A stretch of DNA of 64,000 nt from Prochlorococcus sp. AG-436-C13. Lineage in GTDB: Bacteria > Cyanobacteriota > Cyanobacteriia > PCC-6307 > Cyanobiaceae. Under the pieces are notes generated by a model. The model made no database searches. It was not told where the DNA came from and saw only the letters and a program-made list of their open reading frames with translations. The stretch covers positions 1 through 64,000 of the forward strand of contig QCPC01000006.1 in assembly GCA_003212695.1 (NCBI GenBank), written 5' to 3'. The position numbers and the translations under genes are program-made. Shown piece after piece: positions 38,255 to 48,580 of this stretch. Numbering within the stretch: the first letter of the stretch is position 1; each line of letters starts with the position of its first letter.

Positions 38255-38896
38255 ATGAGTAATATATTTTCCAATCAAATTATAAACCCATATTTTAAAG
38301 AATTACCTAGATTTACTCCAAAGATTAAACTAGGAATATTAGCTTCTGGCAAAGGTTCTAATCTTGAAGCAATAATACAAGATATCAATAGAAATATTTT
38401 AGATGCAGAGATAATGTGTTTAATCGTTAATAACAACAACTGTGGGGCTATAGAAAAGGCCAAGAAGTATAATATTCCTTATAGTATTATAATACATCAG
38501 GAATATAAAACTAGAGAATCATTAGATGAAGCAATAATATCTAAATTTAATTCATATAATGTAGAAGCAATAGTAATGGTAGGATGGATGAGAATCGTTA
38601 CAAATATTTTATTAAAAGAGTTTAGAGGTAAAGTTATTAATCTACATCCTTCTCTACTTCCTAGTTTTAAAGGTAAAGATTCCATTAAACAAGCCCTTAA
38701 AAACAAAGTTAAGTTTACTGGATCTACAGTACATTTAGTCGAAGAAGAAGTTGATTCTGGAGAAATACTTGTCCAAACAGTATTACCTATAAATGATAGT
38801 GACAATGAAGACTTATTACGAGAGAGAATAAAGAAACAAGAGCATAAAATAATTAGTTTAGGTATCGCACTAGCTGCAATGAGATGGCGTAAATGA
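38255..38896 (+). CDS. purN: Phosphoribosylglycinamide formyltransferase
   Basis: Transfers a formyl group from 10-formyltetrahydrofolate to GAR in purine synthesis. The core begins KLGILASGKGSNLEAI, with the catalytic HPSLLPSFKG and the VHLVEEEVDSGEIL region. From the chosen ATG at 38255 it has 213 residues, the normal size. The frame is open back to an ATG at 38129, but those extra 42 residues look non-conserved and cover what should be the pgi-purN divergent promoter. The start is therefore a judgement. Confidence 0.9.
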   Translation: MSNIFSNQIINPYFKELPRFTPKIKLGILASGKGSNLEAIIQDINRNILDAEIMCLIVNNNNCGAIEKAKKYNIPYSIIIHQEYKTRESLDEAIISKFNSYNVEAIVMVGWMRIVTNILLKEFRGKVINLHPSLLPSFKGKDSIKQALKNKVKFTGSTVHLVEEEVDSGEILVQTVLPINDSDNEDLLRERIKKQEHKIISLGIALAAMRWRK

Positions 38897-38906
38897 TTAT
38901 TAACAG

Positions 38907-39986
38907 CTATGGGTAAAATGTATCTATTGGTAAGTTAACATCATGATTAAAACCCGACATCAGGTTTAAGTTTTGTATTGCTTGACCTGCCTGCCCCTTA
39001 ATTAGATTATCTATAACTGACATAATTACTAATCTTCCATTACGTTTATCAACTTCTACACTAATTAAAGCCTTGTTCGTATATCTTACCCACTTTGTTT
39101 GTGGATAAATACCAACTGGAAGAATAGAAATTGTATTATAATTTCTATACACTGTTTCTAATACTGTTTTACAATCTTCTGCAGTTAGACCCGGGTCTCT
39201 TAATCTCGCATATATTGTACTCAATAGACCTCTTACCATAGGTACCAAATGCGGCGTAAATTGTATATTTATATTTACTCCTGAAGCAATACTAAGTTCT
39301 TGTTCTATCTCCGAAGTATGTCTATGACCTATAACTCCATAAGGTGATATTGATTCAGAAGCTTCAGAAAGTAATAAATGCTCTTTTGAACTTCTCCCGC
39401 CTCCTGAAGTTCCACTTTTGGAATCAATAATTATGCCATCTGTTTCGATAAGCCCTTGTTTTAAAAAGGGAACTAAAGGTAATAAACAAGAAGTAGGGAA
39501 ACAACCAGGACAGGCGACAAGGTTTGAGCATTTAATATTTTCACTATTTAATTCTGGTATACCATAAGTTGCCTCCTCGCATAAATCACTATCTTTCCTT
39601 ATAGAACTTTCGGATTCTTTCTCATATACTTGTTTCCATAAATCCAAAGATCGATATCTATAGTCGGCGGATAAATCTATTACTCTTAAGTTCTTATTTA
39701 GTAAATCTGGAGTAATTTTTGATGAAACTCCATTTGGAAGGCTAAGAATTACGAATTCGGCAGATTGAGAGATTTTATCTAAGTCAATCTCCTTTATAAC
39801 TGGGTTATTTGTTAATGGTAGAAAAGGAAATATTTGATTCCAAGTTCTATTAACAGTAGAATTGCCAGCTAAATAGGAGATTTCAAAATGCGGATGATTT
39901 TTTAATAGGCGAATGGACTGTATGCCACCATAACCTGAGGCACCTATGACAGCGACACGCTTTGGATTATTATTTGAATAGTTCAT
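38907..39986 (-). CDS. argC: N-acetyl-gamma-glutamyl-phosphate reductase
   Basis: NADPH-dependent reductase of arginine synthesis. The Rossmann motif GASGYGGIQSIRLL is at residues 15-28, and the catalytic cysteine is C162 in ACPGCFPTSC. The substrate region SGTSGGGRSSKEHLLLSEASE and the APL-type PHLVPMVRGLLSTIYA are present. At 359 residues it is full length. The start overlaps no neighbour. It is divergent from ribBA and convergent with purN. Confidence 0.96.
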   Translation of the reverse strand: MNYSNNNPKRVAVIGASGYGGIQSIRLLKNHPHFEISYLAGNSTVNRTWNQIFPFLPLTNNPVIKEIDLDKISQSAEFVILSLPNGVSSKITPDLLNKNLRVIDLSADYRYRSLDLWKQVYEKESESSIRKDSDLCEEATYGIPELNSENIKCSNLVACPGCFPTSCLLPLVPFLKQGLIETDGIIIDSKSGTSGGGRSSKEHLLLSEASESISPYGVIGHRHTSEIEQELSIASGVNINIQFTPHLVPMVRGLLSTIYARLRDPGLTAEDCKTVLETVYRNYNTISILPVGIYPQTKWVRYTNKALISVEVDKRNGRLVIMSVIDNLIKGQAGQAIQNLNLMSGFNHDVNLPIDTFYP

Positions 39987-40077
39987 AATAAAATAATATA
40001 CGTTTTCTTAAATACGACGAACTTAAGCAAGAGTTCAATAACAACAATAATCTCCCATTTCCTAAGAGAGGAATCAA

Positions 40078-41724
40078 TTGAAAGACAAAGAACCCTTAAA
40101 TATCAAATTTGATTATATTGCTGATGCCTTAGCGGCTATTAGGAACGGAGAATGTGTAGTAGTTGTAGACGATGAAGGTAGAGAAAACGAAGGTGATCTT
40201 ATTTGTGCGGCTCAATTTGCAACTCCGCAACAAATTAACTTTATGGCTACAGAAGCTAGAGGTCTAATTTGTCTTGCAATGGGAGGCGAAAGACTAGATA
40301 AATTAGATCTTCCTCTGATGGTTGACAGAAACACAGATTCAAATCAAACAGCATTTACTGTAAGTATTGATGCTGGTCCAGAATATGGTGTAACGACAGG
40401 AATATCAGCTGAAGATAGAGCAAGGACTATACAAGTTGCCATTAACCCATCAACAAAGCCTGAAAATCTTAGAAGGCCAGGTCATGTTTTTCCTCTTAGA
40501 GCAAATAAAGGAGGCGTACTAAAAAGAGCAGGTCATACAGAAGCAGCTGTAGATCTTTCACTCTTATCTGGATTATCGGCTTCAGGCGTTATTTGTGAAA
40601 TACAAAATACAGATGGATCAATGGCACGGTTACCAGAATTAAGAAAATATGCAAAAAATTGGGGCCTAAAAATAATAAGTATTGCTGATTTAATCAGATA
40701 TAGACTAGAGAATGAAAGATTCGTTTTTAGGAAAGCTTGTACAAGATTACCTAGTATTTTTGGGGATTACGAAGCCATCGGCTATACAAATGAATTAGAT
40801 GGAACTGAACACGTAGCATTAGTAAAAGGGAAAATAGATGAACTTAAGGAACCCGTTCTTGTAAGGATGCATTCAGAATGTTTAACTGGTGATGCGTTTG
40901 GTTCACTTAGATGTGACTGCAGGGCACAATTAGAAGCTGCTCTAACTAGGATTTCTGAAGAGGGCGAAGGAGTTGTAGTTTATTTACGTCAGGAAGGTAG
41001 AGGTATTGGATTAATAAATAAATTAAAGGCATACAGTCTTCAAGATGGAGGTTTAGATACAGTAGAGGCAAATGAAAAGCTTGGTTTTCCTGCAGATCTA
41101 AGAAATTATGGTGTAGGTGCTCAAATACTCACTGATCTGGGCATAAATAAATTAAAGTTGTTAACAAATAACCCTAGAAAAATAGCTGGACTAGGAGGAT
41201 ACGGCATACACGTGGAGTCACGAGAGCCACTTGTTATTTCTCCTACTGATTATAACGCCGAGTATCTAGAAATAAAAAGGAAAAAGCTAGGTCATTTCAT
41301 AGATGAGAGCCATATTAAAGAAACAAATAAATATTATGTTATCTATTGGGATGGAGCTGCTTCTGCACAAATGCTTTCAATATTTAAAAGTCAAGCGGAT
41401 GAAATATCGATTGAAGAAGGTATTGAGATCAATCCAGAAAATTCATCACGATTACTTGCATTATGGCAAAGGCCACAATTTGTTTGGAGATTGAAAAATT
41501 GTACTAACATAGCTTCAACATCAAAATTATTAAATACTATTAGTAAGTGGCAAGGTACTAAAAAAGTAGGAATATTTTTATCTAATAATAAGGAGCAAGC
41601 AATACATCCTTCTCAAAACTTGCAAACAGAGTATGCATCAATAAAAGATTTACAAAATGGAATTTATAAAGCTATTGATGAAATAGATTCTAATATATTG
41701 CCATTCGTTTTAACGTGGCATTAA
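40078..41724 (+). CDS. ribBA: Bifunctional DHBP synthase / GTP cyclohydrolase II, RibBA
   Basis: Makes both early intermediates of riboflavin synthesis. Residues about 10-210 are the RibB half (DDEGRENEGDL at 31-41). The next 200 residues are the RibA half, with zinc cysteines in ECLTGDAFGSLRCDC and RQEGRGIGLINKLKAYSLQD. A C-terminal extension of about 130 residues after position 415 has no recognised motif. The first usable codon is TTG at 40078, preceded by AGAGAGGAATCAA, which contains a good GAGG ribosome-binding site; no ATG occurs before the conserved RibB core. Confidence 0.94.
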   Translation: MKDKEPLNIKFDYIADALAAIRNGECVVVVDDEGRENEGDLICAAQFATPQQINFMATEARGLICLAMGGERLDKLDLPLMVDRNTDSNQTAFTVSIDAGPEYGVTTGISAEDRARTIQVAINPSTKPENLRRPGHVFPLRANKGGVLKRAGHTEAAVDLSLLSGLSASGVICEIQNTDGSMARLPELRKYAKNWGLKIISIADLIRYRLENERFVFRKACTRLPSIFGDYEAIGYTNELDGTEHVALVKGKIDELKEPVLVRMHSECLTGDAFGSLRCDCRAQLEAALTRISEEGEGVVVYLRQEGRGIGLINKLKAYSLQDGGLDTVEANEKLGFPADLRNYGVGAQILTDLGINKLKLLTNNPRKIAGLGGYGIHVESREPLVISPTDYNAEYLEIKRKKLGHFIDESHIKETNKYYVIYWDGAASAQMLSIFKSQADEISIEEGIEINPENSSRLLALWQRPQFVWRLKNCTNIASTSKLLNTISKWQGTKKVGIFLSNNKEQAIHPSQNLQTEYASIKDLQNGIYKAIDEIDSNILPFVLTWH

Positions 41725-41731
41725 TATTATT

Positions 41732-42169
41732 TTAGCCGACAATTGTAACCTTTTTTATTACAGATCCATTGTCTAGCTTAAGAACAATATCAATATCATC
41801 AGTATGCCCAAAAACAGTATGAACTCCGTCTAAATGAGGTTGAGGTTCATGAACTAGAAAAAACTGACTACCTCCTGTATTTTTACCTGCATGGGCCATG
41901 GATAAAGATCCTGCTATATGCTTCTTTTCATTTATTTCACAATCAATACTATAACCGGGACCTCCTGTGCCTGGAATTCCCGACGCTCCTTTTCTGCTAT
42001 TTGGGCAGCCCCCTTGAGCCATAAAACCTTTTATGACTCTATGGAATGTCAACCCGTCATAAAAGCCTTCATTTACAAGCTTTACAAAATTAGCAACAGT
42101 ATTAGGTGCGTATGTATCAAAAAGATTTATTGATATTTCGCCAAAGTCAGTATTCATTACAGCTTTCAT
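41732..42169 (-). CDS. Cyclophilin-type peptidyl-prolyl isomerase
   Basis: A 145-residue single-domain cyclophilin that speeds proline isomerisation during folding. The core shows [43 protein letters not shown] and [11 protein letters not shown], including the active-site arginine, glutamine and histidine. It lacks a signal peptide and so is cytoplasmic. It is the last gene after dnaK-dnaJ-DUF3110-murQ, separated from murQ by 76 bases, and faces ribBA. Confidence 0.96.
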   Translation of the reverse strand: MKAVMNTDFGEISINLFDTYAPNTVANFVKLVNEGFYDGLTFHRVIKGFMAQGGCPNSRKGASGIPGTGGPGYSIDCEINEKKHIAGSLSMAHAGKNTGGSQFFLVHEPQPHLDGVHTVFGHTDDIDIVLKLDNGSVIKKVTIVG

Positions 42170-42245
42170 CTTTTCAAAAACAAAGTTCTCTATTATTATA
42201 ATAATAAAATTCCTATGAATTATAAAATAAATAAATATTTTAAAT

Positions 42246-43196
42246 TCATAATCTCTTCTTAAATATATCTTGGTTTACAGACTTTAAAGCTTTGCGTAAA
42301 CTACCGTCATTTCTTATAAGTAACTCATTAGCTTGGTCAAAAGAAACACCAGTCAATTTTATTAAACAAGATAATTTAACGGAACCATTAGACTGATCTA
42401 GTAGTTCTAAAGCTTCTTCTTTTTCTACTTTAAGAATATCATTCATAATCCTTAAAGCTCTATCTAACAATTTGCTATTCTTTATTGATAAGTCAATCAT
42501 TTTATTTGAATATACTTTACCTAATTTAATCATAACCCCTGTAGAGATAATATTTAGAGTCATTTTAGTTGCTGTAGCTGCTTTTAACCTAGTAGAGCCA
42601 CTTATAATCTCAGGACCTGTTACTAGTCTAATTATAACATCACTATTTAATTTTACTTGGCAATCTGGAACACAAGTAATTGCTATACTTAATGCACTTA
42701 TTTGCATTGAATAATCTAAAGCTGAAAGTACAAAAGGTGTTGTGCCTCCTGCCGTTATTCCTATAAGACAGTCTTTAGAGCTAAAATGTCTAGATTTTAA
42801 TTCTGTAACCGAAAGTGTTCTATCATCTTCAATATTTTCTGAACTATTTGTCATAGCGTTTATTCCACCTGCCAAGACAGCTTGAATCAAATCTGGTTTA
42901 GTACAGAAGGTAGGAGGGCATTCAGCAGCATCTAACACTGCTAATCTTCCAGAAGTACCAGCTCCAATATAAAAAAGTCGTCCATTATTTCTTAATCTAT
43001 CCGAAATTCTGTCTATGCATATAGCTATTTCATTACTTGCTTTTGCAACCGCTTGCTGTGGCTTTTTATCCTCCTCTACAAAGATATCTACCAATTCCTT
43101 AGTATTTAAATTATCTATTTCTTTACTAATAGGATTAGATTGTTCAGTAATAATATCTCTTCTATCGATATTATTTGAATTGTAATCAGTAAACAT
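42246..43196 (-). CDS. murQ: N-acetylmuramic acid 6-phosphate etherase
   Basis: Cleaves the lactyl ether of MurNAc 6-phosphate in peptidoglycan recycling. The SIS sugar-phosphate domain has [23 protein letters not shown] and [35 protein letters not shown] is also diagnostic. The 316-residue length is standard. The gene follows DUF3110 by 6 bases. A phosphotransferase transporter that would supply the substrate is not seen here, so the substrate may come from an anhydromuramic acid kinase encoded elsewhere. Confidence 0.95.
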   Translation of the reverse strand: MFTDYNSNNIDRRDIITEQSNPISKEIDNLNTKELVDIFVEEDKKPQQAVAKASNEIAICIDRISDRLRNNGRLFYIGAGTSGRLAVLDAAECPPTFCTKPDLIQAVLAGGINAMTNSSENIEDDRTLSVTELKSRHFSSKDCLIGITAGGTTPFVLSALDYSMQISALSIAITCVPDCQVKLNSDVIIRLVTGPEIISGSTRLKAATATKMTLNIISTGVMIKLGKVYSNKMIDLSIKNSKLLDRALRIMNDILKVEKEEALELLDQSNGSVKLSCLIKLTGVSFDQANELLIRNDGSLRKALKSVNQDIFKKRL

Positions 43197-43202
43197 TTAT
43201 AT

Positions 43203-43598
43203 TCAAAGAAGATTTTCTAATTGCTTTTTTATTAAATCTAGTTTATTCGAAGGAATTCTTGAATTTTCCTCTTCAATATTGATATTATCTATAGGCTGAG
43301 AATCTATATTATTAACTGGAGGTGATATAAGTAATCTATCCTCTTCAGATTGAGGTATAAAACCTTTTTTTACAAATCGAGACTCATATCCTGCTTCATA
43401 ACAAAAATTTTCTATCTCAGATTTCTCTATTATCTCCACTTTTGGAACAGGAAAATCCTGGGCATCTAAAAGACCACAATATCTTTCAGCATCATCTATA
43501 TCTTCAAACATAAGAACAATGGTTTTACCTTTTAAATCAATAGAATGAATACCTTCATCTTTTGTACCTACTTGATAAAGTAATACATGTACAAACAT
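43203..43598 (-). CDS. DUF3110 family protein
   Basis: A 131-residue soluble protein. The N-terminal 85 residues (MFVHVLLYQVGTKDEGIHSI, then FEDIDDAERYCGLLDAQDFP) match the DUF3110 family, found mainly in cyanobacteria and plastids and of unknown function. The C-terminal 45 residues are acidic and probably disordered. It lies between dnaJ (34 bases) and murQ (6 bases) in an apparent chaperone operon, which hints at nothing firm about function. Confidence 0.85.
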   Translation of the reverse strand: MFVHVLLYQVGTKDEGIHSIDLKGKTIVLMFEDIDDAERYCGLLDAQDFPVPKVEIIEKSEIENFCYEAGYESRFVKKGFIPQSEEDRLLISPPVNNIDSQPIDNINIEEENSRIPSNKLDLIKKQLENLL

Positions 43599-43632
43599 AA
43601 AATTTTATTTATTATTATATAACTATAATATT

Positions 43633-44562
43633 TTATATGTCATTAATAGCCAAATCATGCAATCTTCTATACAAAGCTACTTCAGAATCTGTTAAATCAG
43701 CAGGTAAGACCAAAACTATCTCAACTATTTGATCACCGCATATATCATTGCATTGAAGACCACGGCCTTTTAATCTTAATAGTCTGCCAGAGGAAGATTT
43801 AGGAGGCACTTGCAAAGTTACTGGTCCATCAAGCGTTGGTATTTCTACTCCACAACCAAATAAAGCATCTTGTGGAAATAACTCAAGCCGATACATTACT
43901 CTTAAGCCATCTATTCTCAAACCTTCTTCAGTTTCAACTCTAATTTGAATAAAATGATCTTTTCCTCCCATAACTACTCCTGGTAACCTTAGTCGCCAGC
44001 CATCACCAGAAAAAGGAGGAGTTGCAAATTCAACAACAGTTCCGTTATTTAATTCAATTTCTACAGTAGTTCCATTAAGTGCTTCTAACGGAGTTAAAGA
44101 CACAACAGTTTCAATGTCATCTATCTGGAGAACAGGTGGCGGTTGAGAAGGATATGGAGCTGGTTTAACATTTTCTGAATACAAATCTTCTTCTTCAAAA
44201 TCATTAGATTCAAACTCATCAGAATATTTTATGTCTTCTTGATATTCATTACTGATGTCATTAGATGAGATGCCTAATACAACTTCCAAGTATTCACTGT
44301 AAGAAGGAAATCCAGTTGAAAACAATTCATTAGGCTTACTAAAATTAATAGCTTCCCAAGCAGATCTTTTATTAGGGTCACTTAATACTGCATATGCCTC
44401 ATTTACTAATTTAAATCTCTCTTCTGCATTTGAATCATTAACATTTAGATCCGGATGCCATCTCCTTGCTTCTTTTCTAAATGCAGTTTTTATTTGTGAT
44501 ATATCACTGCCTGGAGATACACCTAATATTGCCCAATAATCTAGACTAGTTGTAGTAGTCAT
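43633..44562 (-). CDS. dnaJ: DnaJ-type co-chaperone (J domain plus C-terminal substrate domains)
   Basis: Hsp40 partner that stimulates the DnaK ATPase and delivers substrates. The J domain is residues about 7-70 with HPD at 36-38. An acidic linker with no zinc-finger cysteines follows, then two beta-barrel substrate-binding domains (EALNGTTVEIELNNGT; RLRLPGVVMGG; LKGRGLQ). It is therefore a type II, CbpA-like DnaJ of 309 residues. Its start lies 17 bases inside the end of dnaK, so the pair is translationally coupled. Confidence 0.94.
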   Translation of the reverse strand: MTTTTSLDYWAILGVSPGSDISQIKTAFRKEARRWHPDLNVNDSNAEERFKLVNEAYAVLSDPNKRSAWEAINFSKPNELFSTGFPSYSEYLEVVLGISSNDISNEYQEDIKYSDEFESNDFEEEDLYSENVKPAPYPSQPPPVLQIDDIETVVSLTPLEALNGTTVEIELNNGTVVEFATPPFSGDGWRLRLPGVVMGGKDHFIQIRVETEEGLRIDGLRVMYRLELFPQDALFGCGVEIPTLDGPVTLQVPPKSSSGRLLRLKGRGLQCNDICGDQIVEIVLVLPADLTDSEVALYRRLHDLAINDI

Positions 44563-46540
44563 TGTCCCACCTATCTAGTTCTTTTCGACCATAATCCCTT
44601 TCTCTTTTACCTTCATTCGGGTTATAATCCCAAGGGTCATCATCCCAGTAGTCATCTGAAAACAATTCATCTTTTAATGAGCCAAAAGTATTCTTAATTC
44701 CCTGAATAGGATTATTATCTACTCGTTTTTCTGCCGATATTCTTCTATTTAATCCAAATAATGCTTCTTGTAATGCTGATACTGCTAAATCTAATTCAGC
44801 TAGATCATTAATTTCCAAGAATTCTTGAACATCCCTTAAAGCTACTTCAACAGCTCTTTGTTGCCTTTCAGCTCCATACGGACCAAATTCTAATGCTACA
44901 TCTCTTAATCTCCTTTCTGCTTGAGCTATTAAAGTTAAAGCATTATTCTTTTGATCAATAGAAGCTCGCTTTCTTCTATCAAAATCTGCTTTTTCTTGAG
45001 CTTCTTTTATTAACTTATTAACTTCATTTTCATTCAGGTTAGAACCTCCATTAATACTAACTGATTGCTTTCTTCCAGTAGTTCTATCTGTTGCACTAAC
45101 TTGTAATAAACCATTTGCATCTATATCAAAGGCAACTTGAACTTGAGGCACACCTCTTGGTGCTGGTGGTATTCCTGAAAGACGAAATTTACCTAGCGAT
45201 TTATTATCATTTGCTAATTGACGTTCTCCCTGCCAAACATTAATTTCTACTGAAGATTGATTAGCTTCAGAAGTACTAAAAACATCTGCCTGTCTTACTG
45301 GAATTGGTGTATTTCTTGGAATTAATACTTTCATCAAACCACCCACTGTCTCCAAACCTAAAGAAAGAGGTGTCACGTCATTTAACAAAAGGTCTCTTAA
45401 TTCACCAGAAAGGATCCCAGCCTGAACTGCTGCGCCTACTGCAACAACTTCATCTGGATTAACTGATTGAGATGGCTCAATGGGAACAATCGTACGTATT
45501 AACTGATGAACCATTGGCATTCTCGTACTTCCACCAACAAGGACTACATCATTGATATCATCTGCTGTCCAACCTGAATCATTAAGAGCAGTTTCAACAG
45601 GTATTAATAATCTATCAATTAAGTCCTTACAAAGATATTCAAATTTTCTTCTATCTAAAACAGTTTCTATATGAAGTGGACCATTTGAGCCTGTAGAAAT
45701 GAATGGAAGAGAAATAGGAGTTTTACTGAGTCCTGATAATTCTTGCTTGGCCTTTTCTGCTGCTTCAGATAAGCGCTGTAATGATTGTCTATCTCTTCTT
45801 AGGTCAATATTATGTTCTTTAAGAAATTCATCTGCAAGCCAATCTACAATTTTTTTATCAAAGTCATTACCTCCTAATTGAGTATCCCCTGATGTTGCTT
45901 TTACATCAAATACTCCATTTGAAATGCTTAAAAGAGAGATATCAAATGTACCTCCTCCAAGGTCAAAAACTAATACTTTGGATGCGGATTTTTTATCAAA
46001 GCCGTAAGCAAGAGCTGCTGCCGTAGGTTCATTCAATATTCGCTCGACCCTGATACCTGCTAGTAATGCTGCGTCCCTTGTTGCCTGACGTTGAGAATCA
46101 TTAAAATATGCAGGTACTGTTACAACTGCTGACTCAATTGATTCTTCAAGATGCTTTTCTGCATCATCAATTAATTTTCTAATAATCGAACCTATCAACT
46201 CCTCAGGTGCATACTCTCTTTCTGTGACAGGGCATGTGACCCTAACGCATTCTTCTTCATTAGCCCTGACAGTATAGGCAACATTAAGACTATTCTCATC
46301 TAATTCCTCCCAAGTTCTTCCTACAAATCTCTTTAAGTTAGAAAAAGTATTTTTTGGGTTAAGTACAAGTTGACGTCTAGCTTGTTGACCTACTAATAAT
46401 TCGGATTCTTTACTATAACCAATAACTGAGGGAGTAGTCCTAGAACCTTCCGAATTAGATATTACCAAGGGACGTCCAGCTTCTAAAACTCCAATCACGG
46501 AGTTTGTAGTCCCAAGGTCAATTCCAACAATCCTCCCCAT
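44546..46540 (-). CDS. dnaK: Hsp70 chaperone DnaK (DnaK1-like)
   Basis: ATP-dependent chaperone. The 664-residue protein has the full nucleotide-binding domain (GIDLGTTNSVIGV at the N-terminus, VFDLGGGTFDISLL, NEPTAAALAYG and VLVGGSTRMP), then the beta-sandwich substrate domain and helical lid. The C-terminus is unusual: instead of the EEV-type tail it ends in an acidic, tyrosine-rich repeat-like stretch (DDYWDDDPWDYNPN), common in the DnaK1 paralogue of cyanobacteria. It is first in the dnaK-dnaJ-DUF3110-murQ operon and divergent from pstC. Confidence 0.95.
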   Translation of the reverse strand: MGRIVGIDLGTTNSVIGVLEAGRPLVISNSEGSRTTPSVIGYSKESELLVGQQARRQLVLNPKNTFSNLKRFVGRTWEELDENSLNVAYTVRANEEECVRVTCPVTEREYAPEELIGSIIRKLIDDAEKHLEESIESAVVTVPAYFNDSQRQATRDAALLAGIRVERILNEPTAAALAYGFDKKSASKVLVFDLGGGTFDISLLSISNGVFDVKATSGDTQLGGNDFDKKIVDWLADEFLKEHNIDLRRDRQSLQRLSEAAEKAKQELSGLSKTPISLPFISTGSNGPLHIETVLDRRKFEYLCKDLIDRLLIPVETALNDSGWTADDINDVVLVGGSTRMPMVHQLIRTIVPIEPSQSVNPDEVVAVGAAVQAGILSGELRDLLLNDVTPLSLGLETVGGLMKVLIPRNTPIPVRQADVFSTSEANQSSVEINVWQGERQLANDNKSLGKFRLSGIPPAPRGVPQVQVAFDIDANGLLQVSATDRTTGRKQSVSINGGSNLNENEVNKLIKEAQEKADFDRRKRASIDQKNNALTLIAQAERRLRDVALEFGPYGAERQQRAVEVALRDVQEFLEINDLAELDLAVSALQEALFGLNRRISAEKRVDNNPIQGIKNTFGSLKDELFSDDYWDDDPWDYNPNEGKRERDYGRKELDRWDNDYYN

Positions 46541-46689
46541 GGCGGTTCTTATATTATTCCCACTTTAGCTTTCTTAGTTTATTCAACCAAGTCTTATATT
46601 AGCTATTAAAACTAAAAGTACAGGTTAATAAAATCTTTTATGCTAAAGAAGAAAAAATATTCTAACTTTAAGTTACTAGAAATTTTAAG

Positions 46690-47640
46690 GTGAAAACTGA
46701 ACAAAAAAACAAGTTTTCTCTGAAATTACGTCCCTCCTATGAAAAATGGATGGATAAAGGCTTCAAAAACATAACAACAGTTATGGCTGCAACGGTAGCA
46801 GCTGTACTCATCACAATACTGGTTGTTGTTTTTTTTGAATCAAGAGAAGCTATAAATCAATATGGCATTAACTTTATAGTCACTTCAGATTGGGATCCAA
46901 TAAACAACAAATATGGTGCCTTTACAGCAATTTATGGAACGATTGTTTCATCATTAGCTGCTCTAATAATAGCTATACCTTTAGGTTTAGGTACTGCAAT
47001 ATTTATTACAGAAGATTTTTTTCCAGAAAAGATTCGCTTTGTTATAGGACTAATGGTTGAATTGCTTGCAGCAATTCCTTCTGTTGTTTTAGGCCTATGG
47101 GCAATATTTGTAATGGAACCTTTTATTAGGCCCTTTTTTAATATTCTCCACAATTATTTTGGATGGCTACCATTATTTAGTTCCGAAGCAGTTGGCCCAG
47201 GCTTAGCACCTGCAATAATAATTCTTTCAATAATGATACTTCCTATAATTACTTCTATTGCAAGGGATTCTATTGAGCAAGTACCAAGCAAGCTTAAAGA
47301 AGCTGCATATGGAATAGGTGCAACAAGATGGTGCGCAATTATATACATAACTATACCAGCAGCTATTTCAGGTATTACAGGAGGAATACTTTTAGCACTT
47401 GGCAGAGCAATGGGTGAAACAATGGCTGTGACAATGATTATAGGTAATTCAAATCAATTTAGTCTTTCATTATTTAGTCCTGGTTATACAATCTCATCTC
47501 TACTTGCGAATCAATTTGGAGAAGCAGATAGCATACAAGTGTCATCACTTATGTATGCTGCACTAATTCTAATGATTATGACACTAATTGTTAATGTGAT
47601 GGCTCAATGGCTAGTTAAAAAACTAAGCCTAAAATATTAA
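46690..47640 (+). CDS. pstC: Phosphate ABC transporter permease PstC
   Basis: One of two membrane channel subunits of the high-affinity phosphate importer. It starts with GTG at 46690. The 316 residues hold six membrane helices and the cytoplasmic EAA-type loop KEAAYGIGATRWCAIIYITIP that couples to the ATPase, plus GRAMGETMAVTMIIGN. It is followed by pstA after 8 bases. The phosphate-binding protein gene pstS is not adjacent. I looked for PhoB-type direct repeats in the 149-base gap with dnaK and found none convincing. Confidence 0.95.
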   Translation: MKTEQKNKFSLKLRPSYEKWMDKGFKNITTVMAATVAAVLITILVVVFFESREAINQYGINFIVTSDWDPINNKYGAFTAIYGTIVSSLAALIIAIPLGLGTAIFITEDFFPEKIRFVIGLMVELLAAIPSVVLGLWAIFVMEPFIRPFFNILHNYFGWLPLFSSEAVGPGLAPAIIILSIMILPIITSIARDSIEQVPSKLKEAAYGIGATRWCAIIYITIPAAISGITGGILLALGRAMGETMAVTMIIGNSNQFSLSLFSPGYTISSLLANQFGEADSIQVSSLMYAALILMIMTLIVNVMAQWLVKKLSLKY

Positions 47641-47648
47641 TAGATAAT

Positions 47649-48560
47649 ATGAATAATAAAAGTTATGAAAATATTAGTTCACAGCTATTATTTAATTCAC
47701 GAGGAAAAAGAAATATCAGCAATAGATTATTGACATTAGTAGCTGGAACTTTTGCGGTTATATCTATCACGCCATTAATATTACTTATAGCATATGTATT
47801 AATAAAGGGAGGCTCACAAATAAATCTAGATCTTTTAATTTTGGAGCCTCAACCACCAGGAGCTGGGGTTAATTCAGCTGGAGGAATTGGGAATGCAATA
47901 ATTGGTACTATTATAATTACAATTATAGCTTCCTTGATTTCTATACCCATTGGAATAGGTGCTGGAGTTTATTTAGCAGAATATTCTAAAAATGGATCAT
48001 TTTCTAAAGCGATTAGGTTTGGAACAAATGTACTTTCGGGCATACCATCTATAATTGCTGGCATAGTTATTTATGCATTAATAGTAGTCACCAAAGTAAT
48101 ATTCGGTAGTACTTTCAGTGGTATAGCAGGTGGAATGGCTTTATCAATAATAATGTTGCCAATAATTATAAAAACAACAGATGAAGGTCTTAAATTAGTC
48201 TCAGATGACTTAAGAAGAGGTGCACTAGCTATAGGAGCATCAATGTATACAACAATAATGAGAATTACTCTCCCTCACGCATTTAAAAGTATCTCTACGG
48301 GAATTGTATTAGGAGTTGCAAGAGCATCTGGTGAAACAGCTCCTCTAATTTTCACAGCCCTTTTCTCTTACTATCACATCTCAACTTTTCAAGACATATT
48401 CTATGAGATGTCATCCTTATCAGTATTAATTTATAATTTTGCACTTGAACCTTATAAAGAACAAAATGAGCTTGCATGGGCAGCATCATTCATTTTAGTT
48501 ATACTTGTGCTAATTCTTAATCTGATTTCCAGATTAATAGGAAACACTAAACCCAGTTAA
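47649..48560 (+). CDS. pstA: Phosphate ABC transporter permease PstA
   Basis: Second membrane subunit of the Pst phosphate importer. The 303 residues contain six membrane helices and the coupling loop [23 protein letters not shown] (residues about 193-215), with [17 protein letters not shown] typical of PstA. It is 8 bases after pstC and 20 bases before pstB, so the three form one operon. Confidence 0.95.
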   Translation: MNNKSYENISSQLLFNSRGKRNISNRLLTLVAGTFAVISITPLILLIAYVLIKGGSQINLDLLILEPQPPGAGVNSAGGIGNAIIGTIIITIIASLISIPIGIGAGVYLAEYSKNGSFSKAIRFGTNVLSGIPSIIAGIVIYALIVVTKVIFGSTFSGIAGGMALSIIMLPIIIKTTDEGLKLVSDDLRRGALAIGASMYTTIMRITLPHAFKSISTGIVLGVARASGETAPLIFTALFSYYHISTFQDIFYEMSSLSVLIYNFALEPYKEQNELAWAASFILVILVLILNLISRLIGNTKPS

Positions 48561-48580
48561 TTATAGGAATATATTTAATC

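Noticed and set aside
41303-41494. 63-codon frame within ribBA
   Set aside because: Out-of-frame shadow inside ribBA; methionine- and lysine-rich translation without family signal.
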